From NCBI GenBank assembly GCA_039619475.1, contig CM077116.1:20209443-20273442 (forward strand): 64,000 bases of DNA. The letters run 5' to 3'. Position 1 is the stretch's first letter. Each line of letters begins with the position of its first letter. The DNA is from Icerya purchasi. Taxonomy: Eukaryota > Arthropoda > Insecta > Hemiptera > Monophlebidae. This document shows positions 11,012-23,390 of the stretch, one piece after another. Both the position numbers and the translations under genes were made by a program. A model generated the notes under the pieces. It saw only the letters and a list, made by a program, of their open reading frames with translations, was not told the origin of the DNA and searched no databases.

Positions 11012-12194
11012 CTTTAAAATGCTGAGAACATATTTATTTGTCGGAATATTGTTTAGGTAATAAAATATGCGTTTGTGAAATATTTCATTTTAAAAAAGCA
11101 TCAGCAGATTAACAGAAATGTTAAAGATAAATCATAATAATTAATACAGTAAAATACCATAAAAAATTAAATTTTACATTTATTTTATTAATAAATATCA
11201 TGATATTACTTTAAACAACAATGTACCAAATAATAAATTGTTACTTAAAGTTTAATTAAATTAATTATTAATTTACATGTTTTTTAAAGTTGTACTATTA
11301 ACATTAATTATAACTCTATAATTAAACTATTAGTAAATGAACAAAAAATGTAACGCAGATTTTACAGGAAAATTATAAGTTCGTCGAGAGAAGGGACCTG
11401 TGGTGTGAAAATTAGTTTTTAAGAAAAACGCCGTTAAAGTTTCCGCGAAGTAGTACTACCATAATATACTACTGTACCGCGCATGCCGGTATGTAACGTG
11501 CTGCCGACTCAATAGAGCATTGTTGCCAAATTTTGGCCTTGTCGCTCAAACGTTGATTGCTACGAAGATTTTGAAGAAGTTGTTAATCGATTCAGTCATA
11601 AAAAATTCAATCTTGCTATGATTGCAAGTAAAACCGAATGGTGAATGTAGGACAGAAAATTTCAGGGTTTTTATTAACAATTACTGAGTGCATTGCCGTG
11701 ATTCCGTATTTTCATTTCTCAAATTTGATTTTATCACATTAATAATTCGGTATTGTTTTCATAATAGTTATTACAAACTATTACACTTCCGGTTAAAAAA
11801 ACAACAAAAAAAAACAAAACAGAAAATCACTTGTAAAAAATTTGTTGACTCTGAAGAGAAAAAATTTCACCCACATGTACAGCGATACGTACCACCAACA
11901 TGACATGAGAGAGAAGAAGAAAACTGAAACTACAATCAAAGAAAAGAAAAATCCGAAGCTCCAACAACAAACCAAAGTCCTGAAAAAAAATAAATAAAAA
12001 AAAAAAAACAATGCAAAAAAATATCGGAAACAAATGAAAAATCCTTAAAAAATGCCAAAAAAACTAACAACTAGGAAAAAAGATAGTTTTACAATTTGTT
12101 AAAAAATTTTAATATTACTATTTCACTTTCTACCAATTTTTTTCATTCAGTTTTGTACCTTTTAAGACATTAAATAAATCTATGGTTTAACTCT
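11012..12194. other. Intronic spacer, nothing recognised
   Basis: AT-rich DNA with an A-rich stretch at about 11795-12015 that produces long lysine- or phenylalanine-rich false frames. A GC-richer island with symmetrical words lies at about 11450-11540. No gene or element recognised. Confidence 0.5.
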
Positions 12195-12692
12195 TACGTA
12201 CCCTCTTTCTCCAACCCGGATTCCTTTTTCTTGTATATTCAGCCTTCCCTTCCTCGTTTCCCCTGGTTTCTTGACTTTCCTTCCATGCGTCGTTCCAACA
12301 TCTCTGCGATTTGCCGCCTGCGCATTGGGCACAGTTTGTTTCCTTCCTCGCTTTTCTGTTACTCTCTTGTGCCGTCTCTTTTTTGTCCATTGCACCCCTC
12401 CAATATCCAATCTGTGTGCGATCCCGATCACATAATGTTCGGGTGTTCATCTCTTGTAACCGATCAAGCTGCTTTCTACTCCTCCCTTTTACAGATTGGT
12501 ATTCCCACTCCATACAGTGCTTCGTTCATTCTCTCCCTTTCTTTTCTTCTGTTGCCTAGGCTCTTGATTCCTTTTTGTCGGCTACCTCTGATCGTGTAAA
12601 GATCTGAGTTTCTTGCGTCCTTTTTCCTTTGTTCTTGGGCCAATGTCCTTGTATACGACCCCCCCCCCAAAAAAAAACAAAAAAAAAAAACA
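12195..12692 (+). mobile_element. LINE 3' end (C-terminal domain plus poly(A))
   Basis: The frame reads FPWFLDFPSMRRSNISAICRLRIGHSLFPSSLF, then SVCDPDHIMFGCSSL. This is the post-RNase H domain of the RNase H-bearing LINEs (pattern R-RxGHxxLPxSLxR, then C-x-DHxxFxCS). It closes at a stop near 12597 and is followed by an A-rich tail at about 12668-12692. The 5' side is truncated. The closest relative in this window is the copy at 49020-50642. Confidence 0.75.
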
Positions 12693-12699
12693 AAAACAC

Positions 12700-13600
12700 T
12701 TTTCAAGTATTAGAATCCGTGTTTAACTCAAAACCCATATTTTCTCACCGTGTAGGTCCCTTTTCTCGGCGAACGTCACATATAAAGAATACGATATATA
12801 TGATTTCAAATCAAATGTACAACTTACAAATGTGCAATAATGGAGAGTGCAGGAAACCCATAGACGAAAAGTTATGCCTTATAAAGCCCCAAACCTCTTA
12901 TTAAAAAAAAAATTGACAATATTATTTTTATATTTAATTAGTTCGTTTGCATTTCATTATTTTTTACCTTGTCAATTCTTTATTATGAACATAAATTTAT
13001 AATTTAAAACCATATGGTTGCTTGTGCGCTTTCATTATTTGTAATAATTGCTGTAAATCATGTATTTCTATTTATCCATTTACATTTATTACAGATTCTC
13101 CTATTGTCTGAATGAAAATTAATCCAAAAAATCCATTTATTATTTCATAAATATACTGAATAATTTCTATAGAAATATTTTTACATGAAAATAACTTACT
13201 AAACAACAAATGATTAATAGAATAAATAAAAACACAATTTAGAAATAATTTCAAGGAAATCTTCAGGACAAGACAAACGACAATAATTGTTATTCCTATA
13301 TTTTATGGGTGATATTTTCTTGTCGAAATACTTGAAGTAAATGTTAAATCACAATTAAGTGAAACGAATACTGTAAGTTAATTTTAATTAAATTTTAAAC
13401 GACGCCGGTTTAACATTTATTATATTTTACAGTGTAAAAATCTTGCTCTAGTTTATGTCAATTATTTTTTATCAAATTCTTTTAGTAAGATAATTGTTTA
13501 TTAAACTTTAATGTTTATTCAATATCACTATACAACGTACAAACATTTTTATATAACTCATATCATTTTTTTTGATTACAATAGGCGATCTTTAAAAAAA
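12700..13600. other. Intronic spacer
   Basis: AT-rich, no coding or repeat structure recognised. Confidence 0.5.
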
Positions 13601-13605
13601 GAAGA

Positions 13606-13608
<3 letters not shown>

Positions 13609-13653
<45 letters not shown>
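13609..13653. repeat. (TA)n microsatellite with GATA tail
   Basis: About 45 bp of TA repeats, followed directly by a short GATA/GATAGA run. Confidence 0.9.
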
Positions 13654-13655
<2 letters not shown>

Positions 13656-13840
13656 ATAGATAGATAGAGATAAATATAGATATGAACATTTGTAAAATGA
13701 AGCGAAAAGAGGCCCTTATTTAAACATTTCATAGTGAATTTAACGCTTATTTTTCTTCCGGCAAACTGCATTATAACATAGTTTTACCTTTTTTTTGACC
13801 GCATTTACTTCTAGTTACTGTATTAACTTTTTTGTTCCAG

Positions 13841-14046
13841 ATACTGGCTTTATGGAAGCACCGGTTATAACTTATATCGGAGAAATCAGTGAACCGAGTT
13901 TAAGAGGGGTGCTTACCTCATTTTCTGGTCTATCCGTTTCATTTGGTATATTTATTGAGTTTTTACTAGGGAAATTTTTTAGCTGGAAAACGGTCGCTTT
14001 GATAAATGTTTCCGTACCAATAATTTCAATCATCTCAATATCTCTG
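13841..14046 (+). CDS. Tret1-like: Tret1-like sugar transporter, exon 2 of 5 seen
   Basis: Acceptor TTGTTCCAG; donor GTAAAT after an in-phase codon. Two bases complete the codon split with exon 1. The frame reads DTGFMEAPVITYIGEISEPSLRG, the highly conserved TM4 and the E-x4-R loop of insect Tret1 proteins. TM5 (GVLTSFSGLSVSFGIFIEFLLG) and TM6 (WKTVALINVSVPIISIISISL) follow. The exon ends in phase 0 and joins directly to IPETPIWL of exon 3, where the family has V-P-E-T/S-P. An Asp at the first join (GLDTGF) is unusual; relatives have a small residue there. Confidence 0.9.
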
Positions 14047-15239
14047 GTAAATTTTAAATGTTTTCGCAAAATCTTTTGCAAAAGTAATGAATTCCTTATG
14101 CGTTTCTTAGAGTAAATGTAGTAATTACTACTCAGATCCTTGCGCCATTGTAAATTGTTCTGACTCAATTTTTCTCCTTCGCACACTAAACATAAATGCG
14201 TAGTGTAGGCTGCTTACCTATCTGAAAAAACGCCACGTACGCATTGCACACATAAACCATATACCTCATCACAATGAAAATTTTTGCTTCAAGCATTGAT
14301 CAGAGTGTGTAACGACTGATGTTTGTTTTTTTGTCCTCTCCTCTATTTTTTGACCACACAATTTTAAGCCCGGACATTTAAAAAAACTTCACGTTATCTA
14401 TAGTTGTTAACAAAAGAATGTTTTTTTTAACACTAAACTCAATAGTTGTGAACAGAAGACTATTCTAGCTTTCTAGTGAATCACATCCGCATCGCTCAGT
14501 TATTGTCCCATTATCTAACTAACTAGCTGCACTATGAATATGTCAAGCGTTTGTTAGCAGAACAGTGATCCATCTTAGAAACATTAAAATTATGTACTAA
14601 AAGTGATATAACAAAAGTAATAATAATTAATGGGGAACAAATAAAAAATTAAAGTTGAAAGTAACAAAAAATAAAGTTTTTTAAAAAATGACAATGTTAT
14701 AGGTAAAGCATCTGTTTCTAGCCACTGTTAAACATTACACGATTCGTTATAAAATGAATAATTACCATAAAAGCCGTTTAAAATTATCTCCCCTGTCCAG
14801 CAATCAATAACATTTTAAGTTTATGTTATTTTGCGCATCTCTTCAATATATAGATTAGGTAATAATAAACACACTGTTCTTAGGAAATATCTGTAATTAT
14901 AAATTGAACACGACATACTCCGGCGTTATAGCACTATAATCATAAAATACATTAATAATAAAATAAATGAAAACAGCTGTACAACTTTACATTTTAGTAT
15001 GAAATCGATATAAAACAAATTAAAAATCGATAAATCACATCATTTAAACAATTTTAAATAATTTTTAAATAATTTTTTAAATAATTTTATAACGCAATAT
15101 TAAACTTGTAAATCATTAAATTAAATTATAAATTACATTTAAATAATGGATTATTAATATTATGAATATTATTATTTAATAATTGGTCCTTAAATTTTTG
15201 ATTATATTATGTTTCAGCGTCATTCAGTATGTTATTATT
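14047..15239. other. Intronic spacer
   Basis: AT-rich intron. No element recognised. Confidence 0.5.
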
Positions 15240-15240
15240 A

Positions 15241-15389
15241 TTATAGTCCGTTCAACAAAAATGTGCCGATGGAAAAAGTCGATATAAATCGATATTTATT
15301 ATACACTTACGGGGGCCCCATAAGTGGATAATAAATATCGACTTATATCGACTTGTTCCATCGGCACATTTTCGTTGAATGGACTATAA
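15241..15389. repeat. 149-bp near-perfect palindrome (foldback MITE or hairpin)
   Basis: The left arm starts TTATAGTCCGTTCAAC and the right arm ends GTTGAATGGACTATAA. Both arms, about 70 bp, carry AATGTGCCGATGGAA and GTCGATATAA and meet at a GGGGGCCCC centre near 15311-15319. Only about eight positions differ between the arms. The flanks do not show a clear duplication beyond a TA. Confidence 0.9.
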
Positions 15390-16119
15390 TTACTTTTATA
15401 AAAATAAGAAAAGAAATTTTTCAAACACCATTGTCGTGTAACCTTTGTCGACTCCGAAAACAAAAGTACACGGCAAAAGTAATTTATTTCATAAAAGTGC
15501 AGACGAAGCGACATCGAATTGAACAGACTGTCATCCAAACATGCGATACCGAACTACATTATCTAGAATAATCTTGGCCCGGACGAGTCAACACAGGATC
15601 ACGGCTCGTCCGAGACCTGTTGGGGAGAGGAAAGAATTTTCATCAGTGTGACCAGGAAGGAGTTTGTGGTTCCCACACCATCAACATTCAATATATAGCA
15701 TAAGTAGCTGTTGCTTATGTGATGACTTCGTTTGCATATTAATATGTTGTTTACACCTTTCTGTTCCTTTCTTTCATTTCAATAGATTCCCTCGTTATTT
15801 GAAAAAAATGGATCTCCTTGTCATACGCTAAACGAACCTCTCCTTCTGTATTATTTTCATTATTTTTCACTGATCGTATCATTTTTGGCGTTTGGCGTAC
15901 TGCGCCCTATATTATAATTATTTTAATTCATCCGTATAAAATTATATATGAAAATTAATGTTTTTGAATTTAACCTATAAAATCACAAGTGTAACGAATT
16001 CGTCAGAAATTGCTATATTTTTCATTAACTAAGAAAAAGTTATCTATGTATATATAGTTTCTTTTAAATGTTTGCTCATGCATAGATCATGTGGATCGAC
16101 TTTAATTATTCTTTATTTA
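15390..16119. other. Intronic spacer
   Basis: No coding or repeat structure recognised. A GC-richer patch lies near 15575-15680. Confidence 0.45.
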
Positions 16120-16675
16120 TTCAAAAATGTACCGATCGGTGGTAGAACCATATAAGTACCAATGAATGTCAGTGATTATTTACCGAGTAATCAAAAAAAG
16201 AGGTGTGTTCAAAAAAAGTTTTAATAAAATAAACATCATTGGCATTTAAAATATTATTAGGCTATAAATAAAACGAATTAGTAATATAGCCAGTGAAAGT
16301 TATGTAAACGTTTTTTTAGAAAAGTCCTCCGTTGTCCGTTCTGAAGCAGCTGAAGAGTTTTTTTTTTTTTTAATCGATGCTTTTTGTTGTTGAAATATCA
16401 TCTTAAAATTAAAGGGCTCATAAATGCAACTGATTTAAAATACTACTAATGTAAATTGGAGGAATATAAATTTGAATAAAGAAAACGAATTGAAGACACT
16501 CCTTGGCGCTATTTACAAGTTCATCTCTGACGAATATAATAGCTCGTAACATTTCACTGCGTTTTACTTTTGTTCATCTTGGACTGATCTTAATGATATA
16601 TTTTACTGATTCAAAAATGTACCGGCCAGTGACGGTCTCATATAAGTATATCGATAAGTTCCAGTGAGTATTTTT
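16120..16675. repeat. Pair of diverged direct repeats, ~60 bp each
   Basis: Segments at 16120-16183 and 16610-16675 share TTCAAAAATGTACCG, then CATATAAGTA and CAGTGA-T-TTT in the same order and spacing. They bracket about 430 bp of unrecognised sequence, so they could be flanking repeats of an unknown element. Confidence 0.55.
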
Positions 16676-16689
16676 TCCCCTACCCTGGG

Positions 16690-17030
16690 CGCGTTAGTGA
16701 CCTTGACCCAACAACAGCATGATAATTTGATAGAGAGGATTAAATAGCTGGCGATCAAAAATGGAATTCACAAAGGACAGCAGCAGCGGAACAACTGAAG
16801 GCAATGGGAAGGAAAGGATAAGCAGAATATTGGAAAAAGATATGATCAAAATCACAAATACAAGGAGGCCCAGAAACATGAAGAAAGCAGAAAGGAGAAA
16901 GTGACAAAGCGAATCGAAAACGAGTAGAGGGAAGAAGTGATCCTGAGTCTAATTAAGGAAACAACAGTAGAACTACGGCAGACAGGAATAGAGTGAAACC
17001 AAGGCAAGAAACGAGGAGCCGATTAAGTTA
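16690..17030 (-). other. Purine-rich + strand stretch, possible decayed LINE
   Basis: The + strand is strongly purine-biased (many GGAA/GAAG words), so the minus strand has the C/T-rich texture of family A LINE coding strands. No motif could be identified, so this is a composition-based suspicion only. Confidence 0.25.
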
Positions 17031-17900
17031 AACGGTACTGATCAAAATGAATAAATGTTCAACCAAAGTCTGGAATGATTAGATTGTGAAAGCGTTATCG
17101 TTAATTGATTTTTAAAATAAAATGTATTTGATCGTATTCGGTTTCGAAGTGAAGAAAGTACGAGTAAATATTAATTTAAAACTTTATTTATTAGCTGATC
17201 ATAATATTTATGAGCAGTGCAGAGAGTTGTTATTTCACAGTTTCTTCTTCAAAAGTTGATCCGGCACTAGTTTAAATTTAAACATTTTCAGACTCATTCT
17301 TAGTCAACCAATCAGACAGACCCGCTCTATGATCAGGTAGCGCAGAATAATAGTTAGAAAAATACTGGTATTATTCTTCTTTTCGGTATCTACCTTTGAT
17401 GTTTTCTTGGCAGTATCAAAATGCAAATAATTCGTTCTTTTCTCTCCCTGCCTGAGTGTTTTCTATTTCTGTATTATTGTAACGTATAATTCGTTTATTT
17501 TTTGAAAATATTGTAATTTTCATAATTAACCATTAGGTTTGTGGGAATATACATGAACGTTAAAAACGGTTTTTCTTTTCCCTCGCAAATGCATAAATCT
17601 CTTTTGTCCGTTTTAATCCCACCTCTTTGAAAGCAAGTGTCTTTTTGTTACGTTACACTGCGGCCAACAGATCTCCTTCAAGCTTTTACTGATAATTTCT
17701 AATGTGCTATAAACTTTTTAAAATCACGCCTAAGTTTTTTATAGAGTTTGTAGCCGAATGGCAGCAATACACTGCGTTAAAATATGCCCGATGACATTTT
17801 GGGCTCTTTCGCGAGAAATTTTATTGGTTAATTGATGATTTGGCATAGAAAATAATGATTATAGGCACGCATTTGAACAGTATATTATATTTCTATCTAG
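17031..17900. other. Intronic spacer before exon 3
   Basis: AT-rich intron up to the acceptor TTCTATCTAG. Nothing recognised. Confidence 0.5.
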
Positions 17901-18539
17901 ATTCCGGAAACTCCCATATGGCTAATATCAAAAGATAGAATAGAAGACGCTGAAAAATCTCTATGCTGGCTGCGAGGCTGGGTTCCGTCGGCACTTGTGC
18001 AGACCGAACTGAACGAATTAATCCGTTACAACGAGACTTCTAAATTAAATCTAGAGCAACATTCGGAGAATAATGAAACATCGGACGTCGATAAAAAGAC
18101 AGATATAAAATTAACGAACACTTACTGCAACTCGATTGACATATCAGATGAACTGCCGTCATCGCGTCACGAAAGTATTGATGAATATGCTGGAAACGTC
18201 GCTACTCGGGATGATTCTAAAAAGGAAAGCGTTAGCGGCGACAAAGAAGATGGCTTCGTAGAAAGTGTTATGAAAACTACCGTTGAAAGTACTAATGGTT
18301 CATTCGAAACTGTATCATTAGCTGACAATAATTCAATTGAACAGCAAAAGTCGCCAGCGAAAAAGCCAACACTAAAGAAATTAGTAAAGGATATGATTAG
18401 ACCGCAAATGCTTCGACCATTAGCGCTGGTAGTTGCCTACTTCATTTTTCAAAACACGTGCGGGTTTTCGGCTCTAACACCGTATTTAATAAAAATATTT
18501 GACGACATGCGCTTCCCGGTAAATGTTAACTGGGCCACG
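17901..18539 (+). CDS. Tret1-like: Tret1-like sugar transporter, exon 3 of 5 seen (long loop exon)
   Basis: A 213-codon exon, phase 0 at both ends, donor GTAAGA. It opens with IPETPIWLISKDRIEDAEKSLCWLRGW, the family's PESPxWL segment after TM6, and continues into the central cytoplasmic loop. Codons ~50-150 form an acidic, Ser/Thr/Asn-rich insert (HSENNETSD, DDSKKES, GDKEDGFVES) with no hydrophobic segment; most Tret1 relatives have only a few tens of residues here. The loop closes with KPTLKKLVKDMIRPQMLRPL and TM7 (LALVVAYFIFQNTCGFSALTPYLIKIF), ending NWAT. The insert is likely disordered and could be a phosphorylation or trafficking region; that is inference. Confidence 0.9.
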
Positions 18540-18799
18540 GTAAGATTTACTAATAATATTTATTTACTTTTAAATAAACATATTTCTATATATATATATT
18601 ACATTTGTATATATTTACTCGATTTTGGGACTTCGGCATCCGGGCACCCTTTGGACTTCCAGACGATAAGTTCTTCTGTAGTCTTATGATTTCAATTTAA
18701 ACTTTTCCTATAGTGTTTGGAGAAGAGTAAATTTAAATTAACGACATCGTTATCTAAAAAAACATAATAATATATTACAACTCCTGTAACACAAAAACG

Positions 18800-19285
18800 T
18801 TACATGATTTCTGAACAATACAAAATCGTAACAGGGCTCGTGTCTTTATAGAGGTTTTGTGAAACAGGGGGATTGTTTTGGAATAGAATACTGAAAAGCG
18901 GGAGATTAGGAATGCATAGAGTAGAGGCAAGAAAGTTGGATGATAAGACTAGTCTTCTATAGTGGAGAGATAGGAGACCAGATTTACTATTCAGGCTGAC
19001 AGCAGGACTAGAATAAAAGGCGCCCGTGGCGATGCGGATGGTAGAGTTTTGGATGGTATCAAGAGAGGATAGCTGACTCCCGCTGGCTGACCCATACATC
19101 TGACAGCCATAGTCGTGTTTAGATCTAATTATCGATTTGTACAGAAGCAGTAAAATATTACGATCTACTCCTTTATTGGGGTTGTTGATCTTTTTTAGCA
19201 ATCTTAAGGCGTCGATACTGGACTTCTTCGACCATTTGATGTGGCCGCTCCATGAGAGTCTCGTATCGAATATAAGGCCTAGGTA
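18800..19285 (-). mobile_element. LINE RT thumb fragment (RNase H-type family)
   Basis: Read on the minus strand from 19285: LGLIFDTRLSWSGHIKWSKKSSIDALRLLKKI, then DRNILLLLYKSIIRSKHDYGCQMYGSASGSQLSSLDTIQNSTIRIATGAF with a stop near 18800. This is the RT thumb and connection region. It is most like the copy at 21996-23390 and is truncated at both ends. Confidence 0.8.
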
Positions 19286-20204
19286 ACATTATTAAATATT
19301 TCACTTTTTAACTAATTTAAGCGAATAATCAAGTCCAAGACATTATATGAAACTCACGCTTCACATGTTTTTTATGCACCATTTTGGTTCCTTAATAAAT
19401 TTTTTTTTTTGTCTTTTTATGTTTTGTTATATCTGTTATATTTCGTTTTAAAAACTCAAAAAAGTTGCGCTAGTTCGTAAGAAGCGCGTGATAACTGCCT
19501 GAAAAAATAAAAAAACAATCAAATTTTTTATTATTTTTTTTACCCACAATTTTTAGTGTTTATATGGCAAGAGCAAAAATGCCTTCAATTTTCATTATAA
19601 TTTTTAAACATGAAAAGTATTATTAAAGAGTAAAGCAAAGTTAATAAGATGGAAATAGGAAAAAGGATTTGCAAAACAAATATGAACTAAAAAGTTCTAA
19701 ACATTTCTTTTCCGGGCAGTGTAGAAAATTCTAACCCGGACTCACGAAAAAATTCATGAATCGGGCATTATTGGTGCCAAACAAGCCGGTCATTAAAAAT
19801 TTGCAAATACATCAGAAGATATATATATATGTTCAAATGGGTAAACATTGCAAAAAATAATATCAGTAGTTACAGGCATATTACATGAGTATTGAATTCA
19901 TATTGGGTAGATGAAAAAATTATAAATTTTATGCACTATACCGTGGTAATAATTGCGGATTAAATATTTGAAAATGAAGTTTATCAAGTTTATATGGAAA
20001 GTGAAGAGAATTTTAAATGCGTTAAAAATAAATTGTATACGCTAAATTATGAAAACGACTTAGAAGGAAAACTTCTAAAAATTTAAAATATTATGAATTA
20101 AAAAATTAAACGTACCAATCGAATTAAATGTTTGGGTGCAGACCATAATTTAAAATCTAAAATCATTTGAAGTACATTATTAATAAAATCAATAGATTCA
20201 TAAA
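19286..20204. other. Intronic spacer
   Basis: AT-rich, nothing recognised. Confidence 0.5.
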
Positions 20205-20212
20205 TATATTCG

Positions 20213-20507
20213 CAAAGGTGTCGCCAGCCGATGAGCCAGGGAGGGGCAAGATGAGTTTCCAGTCGTCAGGGGGGGGGGGGCAAGATGATAGAAAGGGGAT
20301 ATGAGTTATAGGAAAAATAAAATGTATATATTGTACAGGCTTAATATTTTATTAAACAAGAATAAAATCTTAATTAAAACATAAGTTTTCCAAATTGTCT
20401 ATGATTACGCGCCTATGAATACTCATTAATGCCAGTTGATTAAAAAGTTTTAAGACTGCAGGGGGGGGGCAGTTGCCCCTCCCTGCCCCCCGCTGGCGAC
20501 GCCCATG
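20213..20507 (+). mobile_element. hAT-type MITE, copy 1
   Basis: A 295-bp element with inverted ends CAAAGGTGTCGCCAGC and (reverse) CATGGGCGTCGCCAGC, each extended by CAGGGAGGGGCAA inside. It is flanked by a perfect 8-bp duplication TATATTCG (20205-20212 and 20508-20515), the hAT signature. It has no coding capacity. The same element, reversed, sits at 34657-34943. Confidence 0.9.
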
Positions 20508-20515
20508 TATATTCG

Positions 20516-21409
20516 GTAATAAATTGTATAACAAATAAATTAAATTACAAAAAAGGAGAAACATTATATAAGCATGTCGCTTTTAACCAACGCTGTATGT
20601 AGCAGCAGACGCGTATCCGTAAGACCCTAGAAGTTAACTTTTTTGTTTTAATCGTACAATTGATAATTTTAATTTTTCAATAGATAATGTGAATTTTTAT
20701 TTTGTACTTTTCTGTCATGCAGAGAAAGTAACGTTAGCGGACATGCCCGTCGTTGATTGAATTTGTTGCCATTGAAAATGTATGTTTCCTTTTTCTCTGC
20801 CTAGTCCTTTTATCCTTTCCGAAATGAAAATTGTCGATTATTTCTTTAACTTACCATCTCGTGTGACGCGTATCTGAAACATTATTACGCCCTTCATAAA
20901 CTAGTCATGAATAAATTCGTTATTTTTTCGGAAACGAATCCGGAACTATATCGCAGGTTTAGGAACTGCATCCCGGATACATATTCATCGGACCTATATG
21001 GATCCGATGTTTACATACACAGTACACGTAACGCCGACACTCGTTTGCACTGGCTATCGACAAAGTGTACTCTTACCAGCACTGGATTAGACCACGCCAT
21101 GTTATTTAAATGAGTCTGAGGAGCTGTTACGATAGCAGCGTGCTGTGTCTATTGTTTGTTCGCGTTCGCGTCATCCTTATTAGCGCATTGTAATCGACAG
21201 ACCGGTGAGACTGTTCCTTTATTATCTATTTATAAGTTTCCGTTTTCGCAGCGTACTAATTATTCGTTAACTTCCACCAGATCTATTTTTGTTTATTGTT
21301 TGCTCTCTTATTTTTATTTATTTATTTATTTCTCCTTATTCTGTTTTTTTTTTCATTATTTCGATAGTTTACTTTATTTTGTTCGCTTAGTCGGATAGAT
21401 AAGCTCGTT
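20516..21409. other. Intronic spacer
   Basis: No gene recognised. The part from about 20880 to 21410 is GC-richer and could be a LINE 5' region leading into the next entry. Confidence 0.35.
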
Positions 21410-21692
21410 TAAGGGGGTCCGCTCGACGGCCTCCTCCAATTCTAACAAACCGCATCGAGACGGTTTGTCTCTCAGTTTGATGGAGGTGGATTCCAACAAC
21501 AAATGGAAACTTCCCAGTTCTACTTCTACTAAATCATCCTTGCCCTCGAAGGAATTTCAACTTTCGCAAACTGATTTAAACGCTTCCGATAACGCCAGTG
21601 CAGTAGGTATCAGTAATGCTCTTAATAATTGCAGTGTCCAAAACGATCTTATTCAAATCAAATCAAATCAAATTTTCATTATACATAAATAA
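21410..21692 (+). mobile_element. Possible LINE ORF1 N-terminus
   Basis: A frame starting near 21480 reads MEVDSNNKWKLPSSTSTKSSLPSKEFQLSQTDLNASDNASA, a Ser/Thr/Asn-rich N-terminus like those of insect LINE gag proteins. It breaks up in a CAAAT repeat near 21655. No zinc knuckle or other diagnostic motif is present, so this is weak. Confidence 0.3.
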
Positions 21693-21859
21693 TAAAATTA
21701 TAAAATATAATACATAAAACAGAATTTTACTTAACTCCTGCTTATATATAAAATACATGATTATCGGAGTACATTACAGTACACAGGCCAGTTCAATGAG
21801 AAACTAGCCAGTGCTTACAATCTGTGCGAACGGAAAATATATATCTTTTGTGTATAATA

Positions 21860-21992
21860 CACTAATTCACAAAAACACACACACACACGTGCATTCATAT
21901 TTATATAGATTCACGTGTCTACACATATGGATATATACTCTCATATGTACACACATACTTACACATGTACATAAACATTCACCTATAATATC
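21860..21992. repeat. CA/TA-rich simple repeat
   Basis: Short (AC)n run at about 21872-21888, then imperfect ACACATA/TATATG words up to the start of the next LINE fragment. Confidence 0.6.
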
Positions 21993-21995
21993 AAT

Positions 21996-23390
21996 AATAA
22001 CACGTGCTGGCCGTCTTCTTCGACTTCAGGAAAGCTTTCGAAACAATATGGAAAGACCGAGTCATGAAGACCCTATACAAATGGAACATTAGAGGTCGAC
22101 TAGCCATATTTATTAACAAATTTCTGCAGAATCGTAAATTCTTTGTTCGCATTAATGGTATGAACTGGCTTGTACACGATCTGTTCAACAGAGTTCCACA
22201 GAGGTCCGTACTTGGCCCAATACTTTTTAAAATCGCTATAAACAGCATAGTTGACATAATCGACCTTCCAGTAAGATTCGCGCTATTTGCGAACGACTTC
22301 ACTATATTCGTAAATTGTAATGACCCCTAGCCTGGACAGTCAGTACTACAAGAAACTACAAATCGAGTACAAGAATGGTCCACCGGCAGTGGATTAAAAC
22401 TTTCACCGACTAAAACTACTGCTGTACATTTCTGTAAGATTCATAAATGTAACCACGAGCTACAAATTGTATTGAACAATTCTTTAATTCCAACTGCTCG
22501 TACAGTTCGTTACTTGGGACTCACATATGATGACAAACTGAATTGGAGAGACCATATAAATTATCTTAAGAAATCCTGTGCACGAAAACTGAACATAATG
22601 AGGAAACTGGAGCATACCTCATACGGTGCCGACCGAAACTCTCTAATTAAAATTTATCAAGCGTTAATACGCTCAAAATGTGACTATGGTTATCCGATAT
22701 ACGCATCAGCCAATTCAAGCACACGATCAACTCTTGGCACAATCCAAACCACTACTCTCAGACTAGCAACAGGAGCATTACGGACTTCGCCAGTACAGAG
22801 TTTACACTGCGAAGCGTCAATATGGCCATTAAGCTTCAACTGGAAATATATTCTCATAAAGTTCCACACGCGTTTACAATCAGTTCCAAATTTACCAGGC
22901 TCTGTACAAACAAATATCAAAATTTCATCGCCATATGTACAACATATGTTATATCATCAAGCCAAGGACATCACACAGTCCCTCAACATGCAACACGTCA
23001 AGATAGTGTCCAGCGATTCTCTACCTGCATTATCTCCGTGGTCTGACAATCCATTCCGAACGAATTTAACACTTACGAACATGGACCGAAACAATATAGA
23101 TCATTTGTCTAAGGCGCATACAGATCTTTTAAAGCAATTTTCTGATCATCACATCTTATATACAGATGGGTCCACACAATCAAACTTGGTAGGCTGTGCA
23201 GTTACTACTGAATCAAATATGATCGTTCGCTACTCATTGCCTCCATATTTTTCAATATTATCGGCAGAACTATACAGCTTATTATTGGCCACCCAGGAAG
23301 CTATTTCGAAAAATCTACTAAAAGTACTGATCTGTTCAGATTCTTTGGCAGCCATCACAAGCATTAAAATTACTCGAAAATTATGAAAAT
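21996..23390 (+). mobile_element. LINE fragment: RT core, thumb and partial RNase H
   Basis: Starts inside the RT palm (VFFDFRKAFETIWKDRVM). It continues with a VPQRSVLGPILF motif (usually VPQGSVLGP), FALFANDFTIFV (usually FADD) and one stop at 22330. The thumb follows (VRYLGLTYDDKLNWRDHINYL, SKCDYGYPIYASA). RNase H begins at about 23155 (LYTDGSTQSNLVGCAV, SAELYSLLLA, ICSDSLAA) and is cut off near 23384 before its last catalytic residue. A 304-codon frame (22472-23386) remains open. Both ends are truncated and no poly(A) tail was found. Confidence 0.85.

Noticed and set aside
11688..12033. Overlapping open frames on both strands rich in Lys or Phe
   Set aside because: They come from an A-rich/T-rich stretch, have no family motif and overlap each other in several frames.
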